From: Mycobacterium sp.
Lineage (GTDB): Bacteria > Actinomycetota > Actinomycetes > Mycobacteriales > Mycobacteriaceae
NCBI GenBank assembly: GCA_029256565.1
Contig: JAQSXQ010000120.1
Coordinates: 1-6,273, forward strand
Length of the DNA stretch: 6,273 nucleotides
Direction: 5' to 3'
Below are positions 1 through 5,944 of this stretch, in pieces. The notes beneath the pieces are model-generated. The model searched no databases. It saw only the letters and a program-made list of their open reading frames with translations, and was not told where the DNA came from. Both the position numbers and the translations under genes were made by a program. Each line of letters opens with the position of its first letter. Positions within the stretch are counted from its first letter, which is position 1.

Positions 1-173
1 TGGCCCGCTACAAGCACCCCAAGGCCGTCGAGGTGGTCGAGGCGCTGCCTCGCAACCCCGCTGGCAAAGTATTGAAGACCGAACTCAGGACGCGCTTCGG
101 TGCGACCAGTTCCATTGACGCTGGCGAAAGCGCAAGCGCGTCAACGCATTCGACGACGAGCCCGAAGGGCTGA
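1..173 (+). CDS. fadD5: Fatty-acid CoA ligase FadD5, C-terminal end only (partial)
   Basis: This is the last 56 residues of an acyl-CoA synthetase of the ANL (adenylate-forming) superfamily, cut by the left window edge; it reads in the frame beginning at base 3 and stops at TGA 171-173. The visible part starts ARYKHPK and continues LPRNPAGKVLKTEL, the C-terminal motif of the family. The lysine of NPAGK (codon 66-68) aligns with the catalytic lysine used in adenylate formation. From family knowledge the enzyme activates a fatty acid to its CoA ester in two steps in the cytoplasm. A Ser/Thr-rich tail of about 22 residues follows and looks poorly conserved. FadD5 is the usual first gene of the mycobacterial mce1 operon, which fits the yrbE1A gene downstream. 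The specific name rests on this context and on similarity to FadD5 as I remember it; the ligase family is much surer than the exact substrate. Confidence 0.88.
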   Translation, partial: ARYKHPKAVEVVEALPRNPAGKVLKTELRTRFGATSSIDAGESASASTHSTTSPKG

Positions 174-185
174 CCTGTGACGATG

Positions 186-219
186 AGTTTGCCGAGCGCA
201 CGAATCTCAAGTTTGCCGA
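186..219. repeat. Direct repeat AGTTTGCCGA x2, 24 bp apart
   Basis: The decamer AGTTTGCCGA occurs at 186-195 and again at 210-219, start to start 24 bp, just after the fadD5 stop codon. The spacing is a little over two helical turns, which would suit a pair of binding sites on the same DNA face, but no known regulator motif is recognised. It could also be chance. Confidence 0.5.
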
Positions 220-247
220 TGCGGTGCGACGCCACTCCGGCATCGGG

Positions 248-253
248 TACTCT
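248..253 (+). promoter_or_regulatory. Possible -10 box TACTCT of an internal promoter
   Basis: TACTCT fits the loose mycobacterial SigA -10 pattern TANNNT and lies about 140 bp before yrbE1A. No convincing -35 element is found 16-19 bp upstream, although mycobacterial promoters often lack one. This is the best -10 match I see in the gap; it is a weak call based on one short motif. Confidence 0.2.
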
Positions 254-264
254 CCTGTGGTCCG

Positions 265-285
265 CCTTACTACCAACCAGTAGGG
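265..285. promoter_or_regulatory. Hairpin-like dyad in the intergenic gap
   Basis: CCTTACT at 265-271 pairs with AGTAGGG at 279-285 around a 7-base loop ACCAACC; six pairs are Watson-Crick and one is G-U in RNA. An alternative outer pairing, CTCTCC 250-255 with GGAGAG 284-289, shares part of the same right arm. It lies downstream of the candidate -10 box, so it could be a regulator site or a leader hairpin. There is no T run after it, so it is not a standard terminator. Confidence 0.35.
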
Positions 286-363
286 AGAGGGCGATCACAG
301 GTTCGGGGCAGGAACGAGGAGGGCGAGTGCGACGGGTTGCATCGGTCCGCCGCAGCGGCCACG

Positions 364-379
364 GCTGCGTTGACGCAGC
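364..379. promoter_or_regulatory. Perfect 7-bp inverted repeat before yrbE1A
   Basis: GCTGCGT and ACGCAGC are exact reverse complements separated by TG. In RNA this makes a 6-bp GC-rich stem with a UUGA tetraloop. It ends three bases before the GAAGG ribosome site of yrbE1A, so it is placed to act as an operator at DNA level or to modulate ribosome access at RNA level. The symmetry is seen directly; any role is inferred, and the binding protein, if any, is unknown. Confidence 0.45.
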
Positions 380-382
380 ATT

Positions 383-387
383 GAAGG
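383..387 (+). promoter_or_regulatory. Ribosome binding site of yrbE1A
   Basis: GAAGG lies 7 bases before the GTG at 395 and supports this GTG as the start of yrbE1A. The conserved N-terminal stretch (GYVRDQ) begins nine residues later, so a later start would cut into it. Confidence 0.65.
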
Positions 388-394
388 CCCATTC

Positions 395-1195
395 GTGACG
401 GCGTCGTCTCCGGGCCTGGTCGGTTACGTCCGCGACCAGGTCAGGCCAGGACTGACCGCTGTCGGCGGCTTCGTCAAGATGTGCGTGCTGACGGCCAAGG
501 CCACGTTCCGCGGACCATTCCAATGGCGTGAGTTCATCCTGCAGGGCTGGTTCCTGATGACGGTGGCGTTCCTGCCCACCATCGCGGTCGCCATCCCGCT
601 GACGGTCCTCATCATCTTCACGCTCAACATCCTGCTCGCCGAGTTCGGTGCCGCCGACATCTCGGGCGCCGGTGCAGCACTCGGAGCGGTTACCCAGCTC
701 GGTCCGCTGGTAACCGTGCTCGTCGTCGCGGGCGCCGGATCGACCGCCATCTGCGCCGACATCGGCGCGCGCACCATCCGCGAGGAGATCGACGCCCTCG
801 AGGTGCTCGGCATCGACCCGATTCAGCGTCTGGTCGTCCCGCGCGTGCTGGCCTCGACGTTCGTCGCCTTCCTCCTCAACGGCGCCGTCATCACGATCGG
901 TCTCGTCGGCGGCTTCGTCTTCGGCGTCTACATACAGAACATCTCGGCAGGCGCCTACGTCTCGACGCTGACGTTGGTCACCGGCCTACCCGAGGTCCTC
1001 ATCTCCGTCGTCAAGGCCCTGACCTTCGGGCTCATAGCCGGGCTCGTCGGCTGTTATCGCGGCCTGACGGTGTCCGGTGGCGCGAAGGGCGTGGGCACCG
1101 CGGTCAACGAGACGCTGGTCCTCTGCGTCATCGCCCTCTTCGCCGTGAACGTGGTCCTGACCACCATCGGCGTCCGATTCGGAACGGGGGGCTGA
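395..1195 (+). CDS. yrbE1A: Mce1 transporter permease YrbE1A
   Basis: A 266-residue integral membrane protein of the MlaE/YrbE permease family, one of the two membrane subunits of the Mce1 ABC-type lipid importer. An amphipathic N-terminal part is followed by hydrophobic segments at about residues 57-81, 98-118, 151-180, 200-220 and 241-260. The family signature REEIDALEVLGIDP sits at about 129-142, with E130, E131 and D133; in this family that region forms the cytoplasmic coupling element that contacts the ATPase. Length and sequence closely match M. tuberculosis YrbE1A (about 265 residues) as remembered. It starts with GTG, preceded by GAAGG, and ends one base before the GTG of yrbE1B, so the two permeases are almost certainly co-translated. 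No ATPase is encoded here; in mycobacteria the shared ATPase Mkl (MceG) lies elsewhere in the genome. Confidence 0.96.
   Translation: MTASSPGLVGYVRDQVRPGLTAVGGFVKMCVLTAKATFRGPFQWREFILQGWFLMTVAFLPTIAVAIPLTVLIIFTLNILLAEFGAADISGAGAALGAVTQLGPLVTVLVVAGAGSTAICADIGARTIREEIDALEVLGIDPIQRLVVPRVLASTFVAFLLNGAVITIGLVGGFVFGVYIQNISAGAYVSTLTLVTGLPEVLISVVKALTFGLIAGLVGCYRGLTVSGGAKGVGTAVNETLVLCVIALFAVNVVLTTIGVRFGTGG
1186..1191 (+). promoter_or_regulatory. Purine-rich ribosome site of yrbE1B inside yrbE1A
   Basis: A run of six G lies in the last codons of yrbE1A, 5 bases before the GTG at 1197. It is the only Shine-Dalgarno-like sequence for yrbE1B and supports the 1197 start. The stop of yrbE1A (1193-1195) falls in the spacer, so translational coupling is likely. 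Confidence 0.5.
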
Positions 1196-1196
1196 C

Positions 1197-2066
1197 GTGT
1201 CCACATCAGCAGTCCTGCGGCAGCGCTTCCCCAGAGCGATCCCGCGAGCCACGAAGCTCGCCAGTGCGCCCGCCCGCGGCCTCGACAGCATCGGCCACGT
1301 CGCATGGTTCATCGTCACCGCCGTCGGATCCATCGGCCACGCGGTGCGCTACTACCGCAAGGAGATGCTGCGGCTCATCGCCGAGATCGGCATGGGCACC
1401 GGCGCCATGGCCGTCATCGGCGGCACCGTTGCCATCGTCGGCTTCGTCACCCTCTCGGGCGGTTCGCTGATCGCCATCCAGGGCTTCGCATCGCTGGGCA
1501 ACATCGGCGTCGAGGCCTTCACCGGCTTCTTCGCCGCACTGGTCAACGTCCGCATCGCCGCACCGGTCGTGGCGGGTCAGGCATTGGCCGCGACCGTCGG
1601 CGCCGGCGCGACCGCCGAACTCGGCGCCATGCGCATCAGCGAGGAGATCGACGCGCTCGAGGTCATGGGCATCAAGTCGATCAGCTACCTGGTGTCGACG
1701 CGCATCATGGCCGGCTTCGTCGTGATCATCCCGCTGTACGCGATGGCGATCATCATGTCGTTCCTGTCGGCGCAGGTGACCACGACGCTGTTCTACGGAC
1801 AGTCGACCGGAACCTACGAGCACTACTTCCGAACGTTCCTCCGACCAGACGACGTCGCCTGGTCGTTCGTGCAGGCGATCATCATCTCGGTCATCGTGAT
1901 GCTCAACCACTGCTACTACGGCTTCTACGCCAGCGGCGGCCCGGTCGGCGTCGGCGAGGCCGTCGGCCGCTCGATGCGCGCCTCCCTGATCGCAATCGTC
2001 CTCGTCGTCCTGTTCGCATCGTTGGCGCTGTACGGCACCGACGCCAACTTCAACCTCACGGTGTAG
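1197..2066 (+). CDS. yrbE1B: Mce1 transporter permease YrbE1B
   Basis: A 289-residue MlaE-family permease that pairs with YrbE1A in the cytoplasmic membrane. A basic, amphipathic N-terminus of about 60 residues (including RYYRKE at 51-56) precedes hydrophobic segments near residues 66-86, 93-117, 122-142, 169-191, 223-240 and 261-280. The coupling motif SEEIDALEVMGIKS is at about 148-161, with E149, E150 and D152. Length equals that of M. tuberculosis YrbE1B as remembered, and long stretches such as the GFASLGNIGVEAF region (96-108) are near-identical. Start GTG at 1197 gives MSTSAVLR, matching the family N-terminus. It is one base after yrbE1A and four bases before mce1A. The YrbE1A/YrbE1B dimer is expected to hold the base of the Mce protein tube and pass lipid inward. 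Confidence 0.96.
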   Translation: MSTSAVLRQRFPRAIPRATKLASAPARGLDSIGHVAWFIVTAVGSIGHAVRYYRKEMLRLIAEIGMGTGAMAVIGGTVAIVGFVTLSGGSLIAIQGFASLGNIGVEAFTGFFAALVNVRIAAPVVAGQALAATVGAGATAELGAMRISEEIDALEVMGIKSISYLVSTRIMAGFVVIIPLYAMAIIMSFLSAQVTTTLFYGQSTGTYEHYFRTFLRPDDVAWSFVQAIIISVIVMLNHCYYGFYASGGPVGVGEAVGRSMRASLIAIVLVVLFASLALYGTDANFNLTV

Positions 2067-2070
2067 CGAC

Positions 2071-3303
2071 ATGACCAGACCTGATCAAATTGAGTCCGAG
2101 GTCAACAAGCCGCGGACGCCGCCGTACAAGTTGGCCGGCCTGGTGCTGCTGGTCGTGGCCGCAGTCGTCGTCAGCCTGGTGTGGGTGCAGTTCCGCGGCG
2201 GGTTCTCCGATCCCGAACGGCTGACGATGATCTCGGCTCGGTCGGGCCTTGCGATGGACCCCGGCTCGAAAGTCACTTACAACGGCGTCGAGATCGGCCG
2301 GGTCACCGAGGTCGAGGCCGTCGACGTAGGCGGCGAGCCGAGGGCCAAGGTCCTGCTCGACGTCAACAAGAAGTTCATGAACCTGATCCCCGCCAACGTC
2401 GAGGCGGACATTCAAGCCAGCACGGTGTTCGGCAACAAGTACATCGCGTTCTCCTCGCCGGCGGACCCCAGCCCCGAGCGGGTGAGCGCCTCCACGCCCA
2501 TCGACGCGTCCTCGGTCACCACCGAGTTCAACACCCTGTTCGAGACCGTCGTCGAGGTGACCAAGCAGGTCGACCCGATCAAGCTCAACCAGACGCTGAC
2601 GGCGACTGCCCAGGCGCTCGACGGTCTCGGCAACCGGTTCGGACAGTCGATCGAGACCGGTAACGAACTCCTCGCCGACCTCAACCCGCGGATGCCGCAG
2701 CTGCGCCGCGACTTTCAGGGACTCATCGGCTTCGCCGACATCTACGCCGATGCCGCACCGGATCTGTTCGACGGCCTCGAGAACGCAGTGACCACCGCTC
2801 GGACGCTGAACGAGCAGCGTGGCAACCTCGACCAGGCGCTGATGGGTGCCGTCGGATTCGGCAACACCGGCGGCGACGTGTTCGAGCGCGGCGGTCCGTA
2901 CCTGCAGCGCGGCATCCAGGACCTGCTGCCGACCTCGGCACTGCTCGACGAGTACAGCCCGGCGCTCTTCTGCACGATCCGCAACTTCCACGACGTGGAG
3001 CCCAAGGCCCGCGCGGCCTTCGGCGGCGGCAACGGCTACTCGCTGAACACCCGCACCTCGATCATCGGTGCCGCTAACCCGTACGTGTTCCCCGACAACC
3101 TCCCTCGCGTCAACGCGAGCGGCGGACCCGAGGGACGTCCCGGCTGCTGGCAGCCCGTGACCCGTGATCTGTGGCCCGCGCCGTACCTGGTGATGGACAC
3201 CGGCGCCAGCATCGCGCCCTACAACCACTTCGAACTGGGTCAGCCCATCGCGATCGAGTACGTCTGGGGTCGCCAGATCGGGGAGAACACGATCAACCCA
3301 TGA
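2071..3303 (+). CDS. mce1A: Mce-family protein Mce1A (short form, no hydrophobic insert)
   Basis: A 410-residue Mce protein, a subunit of the periplasm-spanning lipid conduit. After a short cytoplasmic N-terminus there is one membrane anchor (about 21-41), then the MCE domain (about 51-128, with SARSGLAMDPGSKVTYNGVEIG and the STVFGNKYI strand), then a long helical region (about 145-290, including VDPIKLNQTL), and a C-terminal globular tail. Two cysteines, C301 (FCTIRNF) and C359 (GCWQP), flank the tail and may form a disulfide. The end DNLPRVN...VEYVWGRQ...NTINP matches M. tuberculosis Mce1A closely. The M. tuberculosis protein, as I recall, has 454 residues; the roughly 44 missing here correspond to a hydrophobic Gly/Ala/Leu segment before the NPY motif (here AANPY). 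The reading frame is intact, so this is a length variant. No Shine-Dalgarno is visible before ATG 2071, so coupling to yrbE1B is likely. The last four bases overlap mce1B. Confidence 0.95.
   Translation: MTRPDQIESEVNKPRTPPYKLAGLVLLVVAAVVVSLVWVQFRGGFSDPERLTMISARSGLAMDPGSKVTYNGVEIGRVTEVEAVDVGGEPRAKVLLDVNKKFMNLIPANVEADIQASTVFGNKYIAFSSPADPSPERVSASTPIDASSVTTEFNTLFETVVEVTKQVDPIKLNQTLTATAQALDGLGNRFGQSIETGNELLADLNPRMPQLRRDFQGLIGFADIYADAAPDLFDGLENAVTTARTLNEQRGNLDQALMGAVGFGNTGGDVFERGGPYLQRGIQDLLPTSALLDEYSPALFCTIRNFHDVEPKARAAFGGGNGYSLNTRTSIIGAANPYVFPDNLPRVNASGGPEGRPGCWQPVTRDLWPAPYLVMDTGASIAPYNHFELGQPIAIEYVWGRQIGENTINP
3280..3285 (+). promoter_or_regulatory. Possible ribosome site of mce1B inside mce1A
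   Basis: GGGGAG lies 14 bases before the ATG at 3300, farther than usual. It may help initiation, but the ATGA overlap with mce1A suggests that terminating ribosomes reinitiate directly. Confidence 0.3.
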
Positions 3304-4331
3304 AAATCACCGGTACAGCGATCAAGCTCGGCGCCATGTCCCTGGTGCTGCTCATGTTCACCGCGCTCATCATCGTGGTGTTCGGGCAGATGCGGTTCGA
3401 CCGCACCACCGGCTACACGGCCGTCTTCAAGAACGCCAGCGGCCTGCGCCCCGGCCAGTTCGTCCGCGCGTCCGGCGTCGAGGTCGGCAAGGTCTCCGAG
3501 GTCAAACTGCTTCCCGGCGGCGACCGGGTCGAGGTGCAATTCGACGTGGACCGCACCCTGCCGCTGTTCCAGGGCAGCACTGCCTCGGTCCGCTACCTCA
3601 ACCTGATCGGCGACCGCTACCTCGAGCTGAAGCGCGGGGACGATCAGACCCGTCTGCCCGGTGGCGGCACCATCCCGGTCGAGCGCACCGAGCCCGCACT
3701 GGACCTCGATGCCCTCATCGGCGGCTTCCGCCCGCTGTTCCGGTCGCTGGATCCCGACAAGGTCAACAACATCGCCCAGTCGGTGATCACGATCTTCCAG
3801 GGCCAGGGCGGCACCATCAACGACATCCTCGACCAGACCGCTCAGCTGACCTCGGCCATCGCCGACAGGGATCAGGCGATCGGCGAGGTGGTGCGCAACC
3901 TCAACACCGTGCTCGACACCACCATCAAGCACCAGCAGCAGTTCGACGAGACGATTCAGAACTTCGAGAAGTTGGTGACGGGACTGAAGAACCGTGCCGA
4001 CCCGATCGCAGAAGGGGTTGCCGAGATCAGCAACGCCGCAGGCACCATCTCCGATCTGCTGGCCGACAACCGGCCACTGCTGCGGGACACGGTCAACTAC
4101 CTCGACGTCATCCAGCAGCCGCTGGTCGACCAGAAGGCAGAACTCAACGATCTGCTGGTGAAGTTCCCGCAGGCCGTCCGGATCCTGGGTCGGGCCGGCG
4201 GCATCTACGGCGACTTCTTCAACTTCTATGCCTGTGACATATCGCTGATCCTGAACGGCCTCCAGCCCGGCGGTCCGGTTCGAACGGTCAAGCTGACCAG
4301 CCAGCCATCGGGTAGGTGCACGCCGAAATGA
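3300..4331 (+). CDS. mce1B: Mce-family protein Mce1B
   Basis: A 343-residue Mce protein starting MKITGTAIKLGAM. One membrane anchor at about 10-29 is followed by the MCE domain (about 38-112), in which GQFVRASGVEVGKV and GDRYLEL (104-110) are clear, and then a helical region (about 125-295) with DLDALIGGF near its start and ITGLKNRADP-like sequence (VTGLKNRADP). The C-terminal part, GGIYGDFFNFYACD...NGLQPGGPVRT...GRCTPK, holds C312 and C340, a likely disulfide pair, and matches M. tuberculosis Mce1B (about 346 residues). An in-frame upstream GTG at 3171 would give 386 residues, but that extension lies wholly inside mce1A in another frame and lacks family similarity, so ATG 3300 is chosen. The gene overlaps mce1A by ATGA (3300-3303) and mce1C by ATGA (4328-4331). 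It is expected to form the periplasmic hexameric tube with Mce1A and Mce1C-F. Confidence 0.95.
   Translation: MKITGTAIKLGAMSLVLLMFTALIIVVFGQMRFDRTTGYTAVFKNASGLRPGQFVRASGVEVGKVSEVKLLPGGDRVEVQFDVDRTLPLFQGSTASVRYLNLIGDRYLELKRGDDQTRLPGGGTIPVERTEPALDLDALIGGFRPLFRSLDPDKVNNIAQSVITIFQGQGGTINDILDQTAQLTSAIADRDQAIGEVVRNLNTVLDTTIKHQQQFDETIQNFEKLVTGLKNRADPIAEGVAEISNAAGTISDLLADNRPLLRDTVNYLDVIQQPLVDQKAELNDLLVKFPQAVRILGRAGGIYGDFFNFYACDISLILNGLQPGGPVRTVKLTSQPSGRCTPK
4313..4318 (+). promoter_or_regulatory. Ribosome binding site deciding the mce1C start
   Basis: TAGGTG lies 9 bases before ATG 4328 and within the last codons of mce1B. An alternative in-frame GTG at 4316 falls inside this site and has no ribosome site of its own in place, so the ATG is preferred. 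Confidence 0.45.
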
Positions 4332-5932
4332 GAACTCTCGAGGGCGACAACCGGATTCGCAACGGGATGATGGGCATCCTCATCCTGCTGCTGGTGATCG
4401 GCGTGGGTCAGAGCTTCGCCAGTGTGCCGATGATCTTCGCGCAGCCCGTCTACTACGCGCAGTTCGCCGACACCGGCGGCATCAACCCGGGTGACAAGGT
4501 GCGCATCGCAGGCGTCGACGTCGGCGAGGTCCGCAAGGCGGACATCGACGGCGACAAGGTCGTGATCGGCTACACGCTGAACGGCACGAAGATCGGCACC
4601 GACAGCCGCGCGGCGATTCGCACCGACACCATCCTGGGCCGCAAGAACCTGGAGATCATCCCGCGCGGATCGACGGCGCTGAAGGCCAATGGCGTTCTGC
4701 CGCTTGGCCAGACGACGACGCCGTACCAGATCTACGACGCGTTCTCTGACTTGACGAAGGCCGCTTCCGGGTGGGACACCACCACGGTCAAGGAGTCGCT
4801 GAACGTCCTGTCGGAGACCATCGACCAGACCTACCCGCACCTGAGTGCCGCACTCGACGGCGTGGCCCGGTTCTCGGACACGATCGGCAAGCGCGACGAG
4901 GACATCAAGAAGCTCCTCGCGAACGCCAACAAGATCGCAGGCGTGCTCGGCAACCGCAGCGGTCAGATCAACGATCTGTTCGTCAACGCGCAGACCCTGC
5001 TCGGCGAGATCAACCAGCGCAACGCTGCGGTCGACGCACTGCTCGCCCGGGTCTCGGCCTTCTCCCAGCAGGTGGCCGGCTTCACGAAGGACAACCCGAA
5101 CATCAACCGGGTGCTCGAGCAGCTGCGCACGATCAGCGACGTGCTCGTCGAGCGCAAGTTCGACCTGATGGACGTGCTGAGCAACGTCAGCAAGGTCGCC
5201 ACGGCGCTCGGTGAAGCCGTGGCCTCCGGCCCGTACTTCAAGGTCATCCTGATCAACATCCTGCCGTACCAGATCATTCAGCCCTGGGTCGACGCTGCCT
5301 TCAAGAAGCGCGGCATCAACCCGGAGGAGTTCTGGCGCAACGCGGGCCTGCCCGAGTTCCGGTTCCCGGATCCCAACGGTCAGCGGTTCGACAACGGCGC
5401 ACCGCCGCCGGCACCGACGCCGCTGGAGGGCACCGCCGAGAACCCCGGCCCTGCCGTCATCGCGGGCTCGCCGTGCTCCTACGCACCTGCGGCGGGCAAC
5501 TTCCCGACGCCGGGCAATCCGCTGCCGTGTACGCAGGCCGAGAACGGACCGTTCGGGCCGAACCCGTACGGCTCCAACGACTACGGTCCGCCGAACGTCA
5601 TCGGACTGCCGCCGAACCCGAACGCACCGCCACCGGCGCCCGGCGTTCCCAGCTCGGCCTTCCCCGGCCAGTTCGCGCCGCCCGTCCAGGGCACGCCGCC
5701 TGCGCCGTTCGCCCCCGGTCCGCCAGGGGCCCGCACGGTGCCGGTGACCCCCGGCCCGTCCGACCCCTACATCCCGCCGGGCTTCCTGCAGGGTGACGGC
5801 ACGTCGCCGCCACCGCCCGCACTGACGGGTCCGCCGCCACCGCCTGGGCCGGGACAGCAACTCCCGCCCGTGGGCACGCCACCACTACCGGGCAATCCGC
5901 CGTTCCTGCCGCCCGGTCAGCAACAGGGATAG
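4328..5932 (+). CDS. mce1C: Mce-family protein Mce1C with proline-rich tail
   Basis: A 534-residue Mce protein beginning MRTLEGDNRIRNGMMG, which matches the start of M. tuberculosis Mce1C and excludes the GTG four codons upstream. A membrane anchor (about 13-34) is followed by the MCE domain (about 38-113; DKVRIAGVDVGEV and the GRKNLEI strand at 104-110), then a long helical region (about 130-310; TIDQTYPHLSAALDGVARFSD-type heptads, KRDEDIKKLL) and a conserved segment ending FRFPDPNGQRF. From about P359 to the end, some 175 residues are dominated by Pro, Gly and Ala with little predicted structure; C383 and C401 in this tail may pair. M. tuberculosis Mce1C (about 515 residues) has a similar tail, so it is a family trait, possibly extending towards the cell wall. 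It overlaps mce1B by ATGA and is 12 bp before mce1D. Role: conduit subunit of the Mce1 lipid importer. Confidence 0.95.
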   Translation: MRTLEGDNRIRNGMMGILILLLVIGVGQSFASVPMIFAQPVYYAQFADTGGINPGDKVRIAGVDVGEVRKADIDGDKVVIGYTLNGTKIGTDSRAAIRTDTILGRKNLEIIPRGSTALKANGVLPLGQTTTPYQIYDAFSDLTKAASGWDTTTVKESLNVLSETIDQTYPHLSAALDGVARFSDTIGKRDEDIKKLLANANKIAGVLGNRSGQINDLFVNAQTLLGEINQRNAAVDALLARVSAFSQQVAGFTKDNPNINRVLEQLRTISDVLVERKFDLMDVLSNVSKVATALGEAVASGPYFKVILINILPYQIIQPWVDAAFKKRGINPEEFWRNAGLPEFRFPDPNGQRFDNGAPPPAPTPLEGTAENPGPAVIAGSPCSYAPAAGNFPTPGNPLPCTQAENGPFGPNPYGSNDYGPPNVIGLPPNPNAPPPAPGVPSSAFPGQFAPPVQGTPPAPFAPGPPGARTVPVTPGPSDPYIPPGFLQGDGTSPPPPALTGPPPPPGPGQQLPPVGTPPLPGNPPFLPPGQQQG

Positions 5933-5936
5933 GAGG
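5931..5936 (+). promoter_or_regulatory. Strong ribosome binding site of mce1D
   Basis: AGGAGG, a full consensus Shine-Dalgarno, lies 8 bases before ATG 5945 and overlaps the TAG stop of mce1C (5930-5932). It is the best ribosome site in the window and fixes the mce1D start. Confidence 0.85.
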
Positions 5937-5944
5937 CCTTCGAG

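Larger units (their letters stand above)
174..394. other. Non-coding fadD5-yrbE1A intergenic gap
   Basis: This 221-bp stretch is the only sizeable gap in the window. The frame of fadD5 happens to stay open across it, but third-codon-position GC is only about two thirds, against a clearly higher level in the neighbouring genes, and it would include a TTA codon (267-269), so I regard it as non-coding. It holds a 10-bp direct repeat (186-195 and 210-219), a hairpin-like dyad (265-285), a perfect inverted repeat (364-379) and the ribosome site of yrbE1A (383-387). No Rho-independent terminator with a U tract is visible, so transcription from fadD5 can run through. In M. tuberculosis the equivalent gap is reported to have promoter activity of its own; a similar internal promoter here is an inference. 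Confidence 0.75.

Noticed and set aside
129..138. GCGC-AA-GCGC inverted repeat near the end of fadD5 as a terminator
   Set aside because: It is only four base pairs per arm, lies within the coding sequence, and has no T run after it.
177..398. A 73-codon + strand open frame in the gap, in frame with fadD5 and ending by GTGA overlap with yrbE1A (possible leader peptide or readthrough extension of fadD5)
   Set aside because: Third-position GC is only about two thirds, a rare TTA codon is present, no ribosome site precedes the GTG, and the product resembles nothing I know. FadD5 already ends at about the expected length.
8..523. A 171-codon minus-strand open frame crossing fadD5, the gap and yrbE1A
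   Set aside because: It spans two unrelated conserved genes on the opposite strand, has no recognisable motif and no clear ribosome site.
2056..3228. A 390-codon minus-strand open frame opposite mce1A
   Set aside because: It mirrors the codon periodicity of mce1A, has no recognisable domain, and is entirely covered by a well supported + strand gene.
4316..4327. Upstream GTG start for mce1C adding four residues
   Set aside because: The ATG at 4328 matches the family N-terminus MRTLE, has TAGGTG at suitable distance, and makes the ATGA junction seen at the preceding gene.
4226..5860. A 544-codon minus-strand open frame opposite mce1C
   Set aside because: It is antisense to a conserved gene and its product is Arg/Ala/Val/Asp-rich low complexity, the usual artefact of high-GC codon use on the opposite strand.
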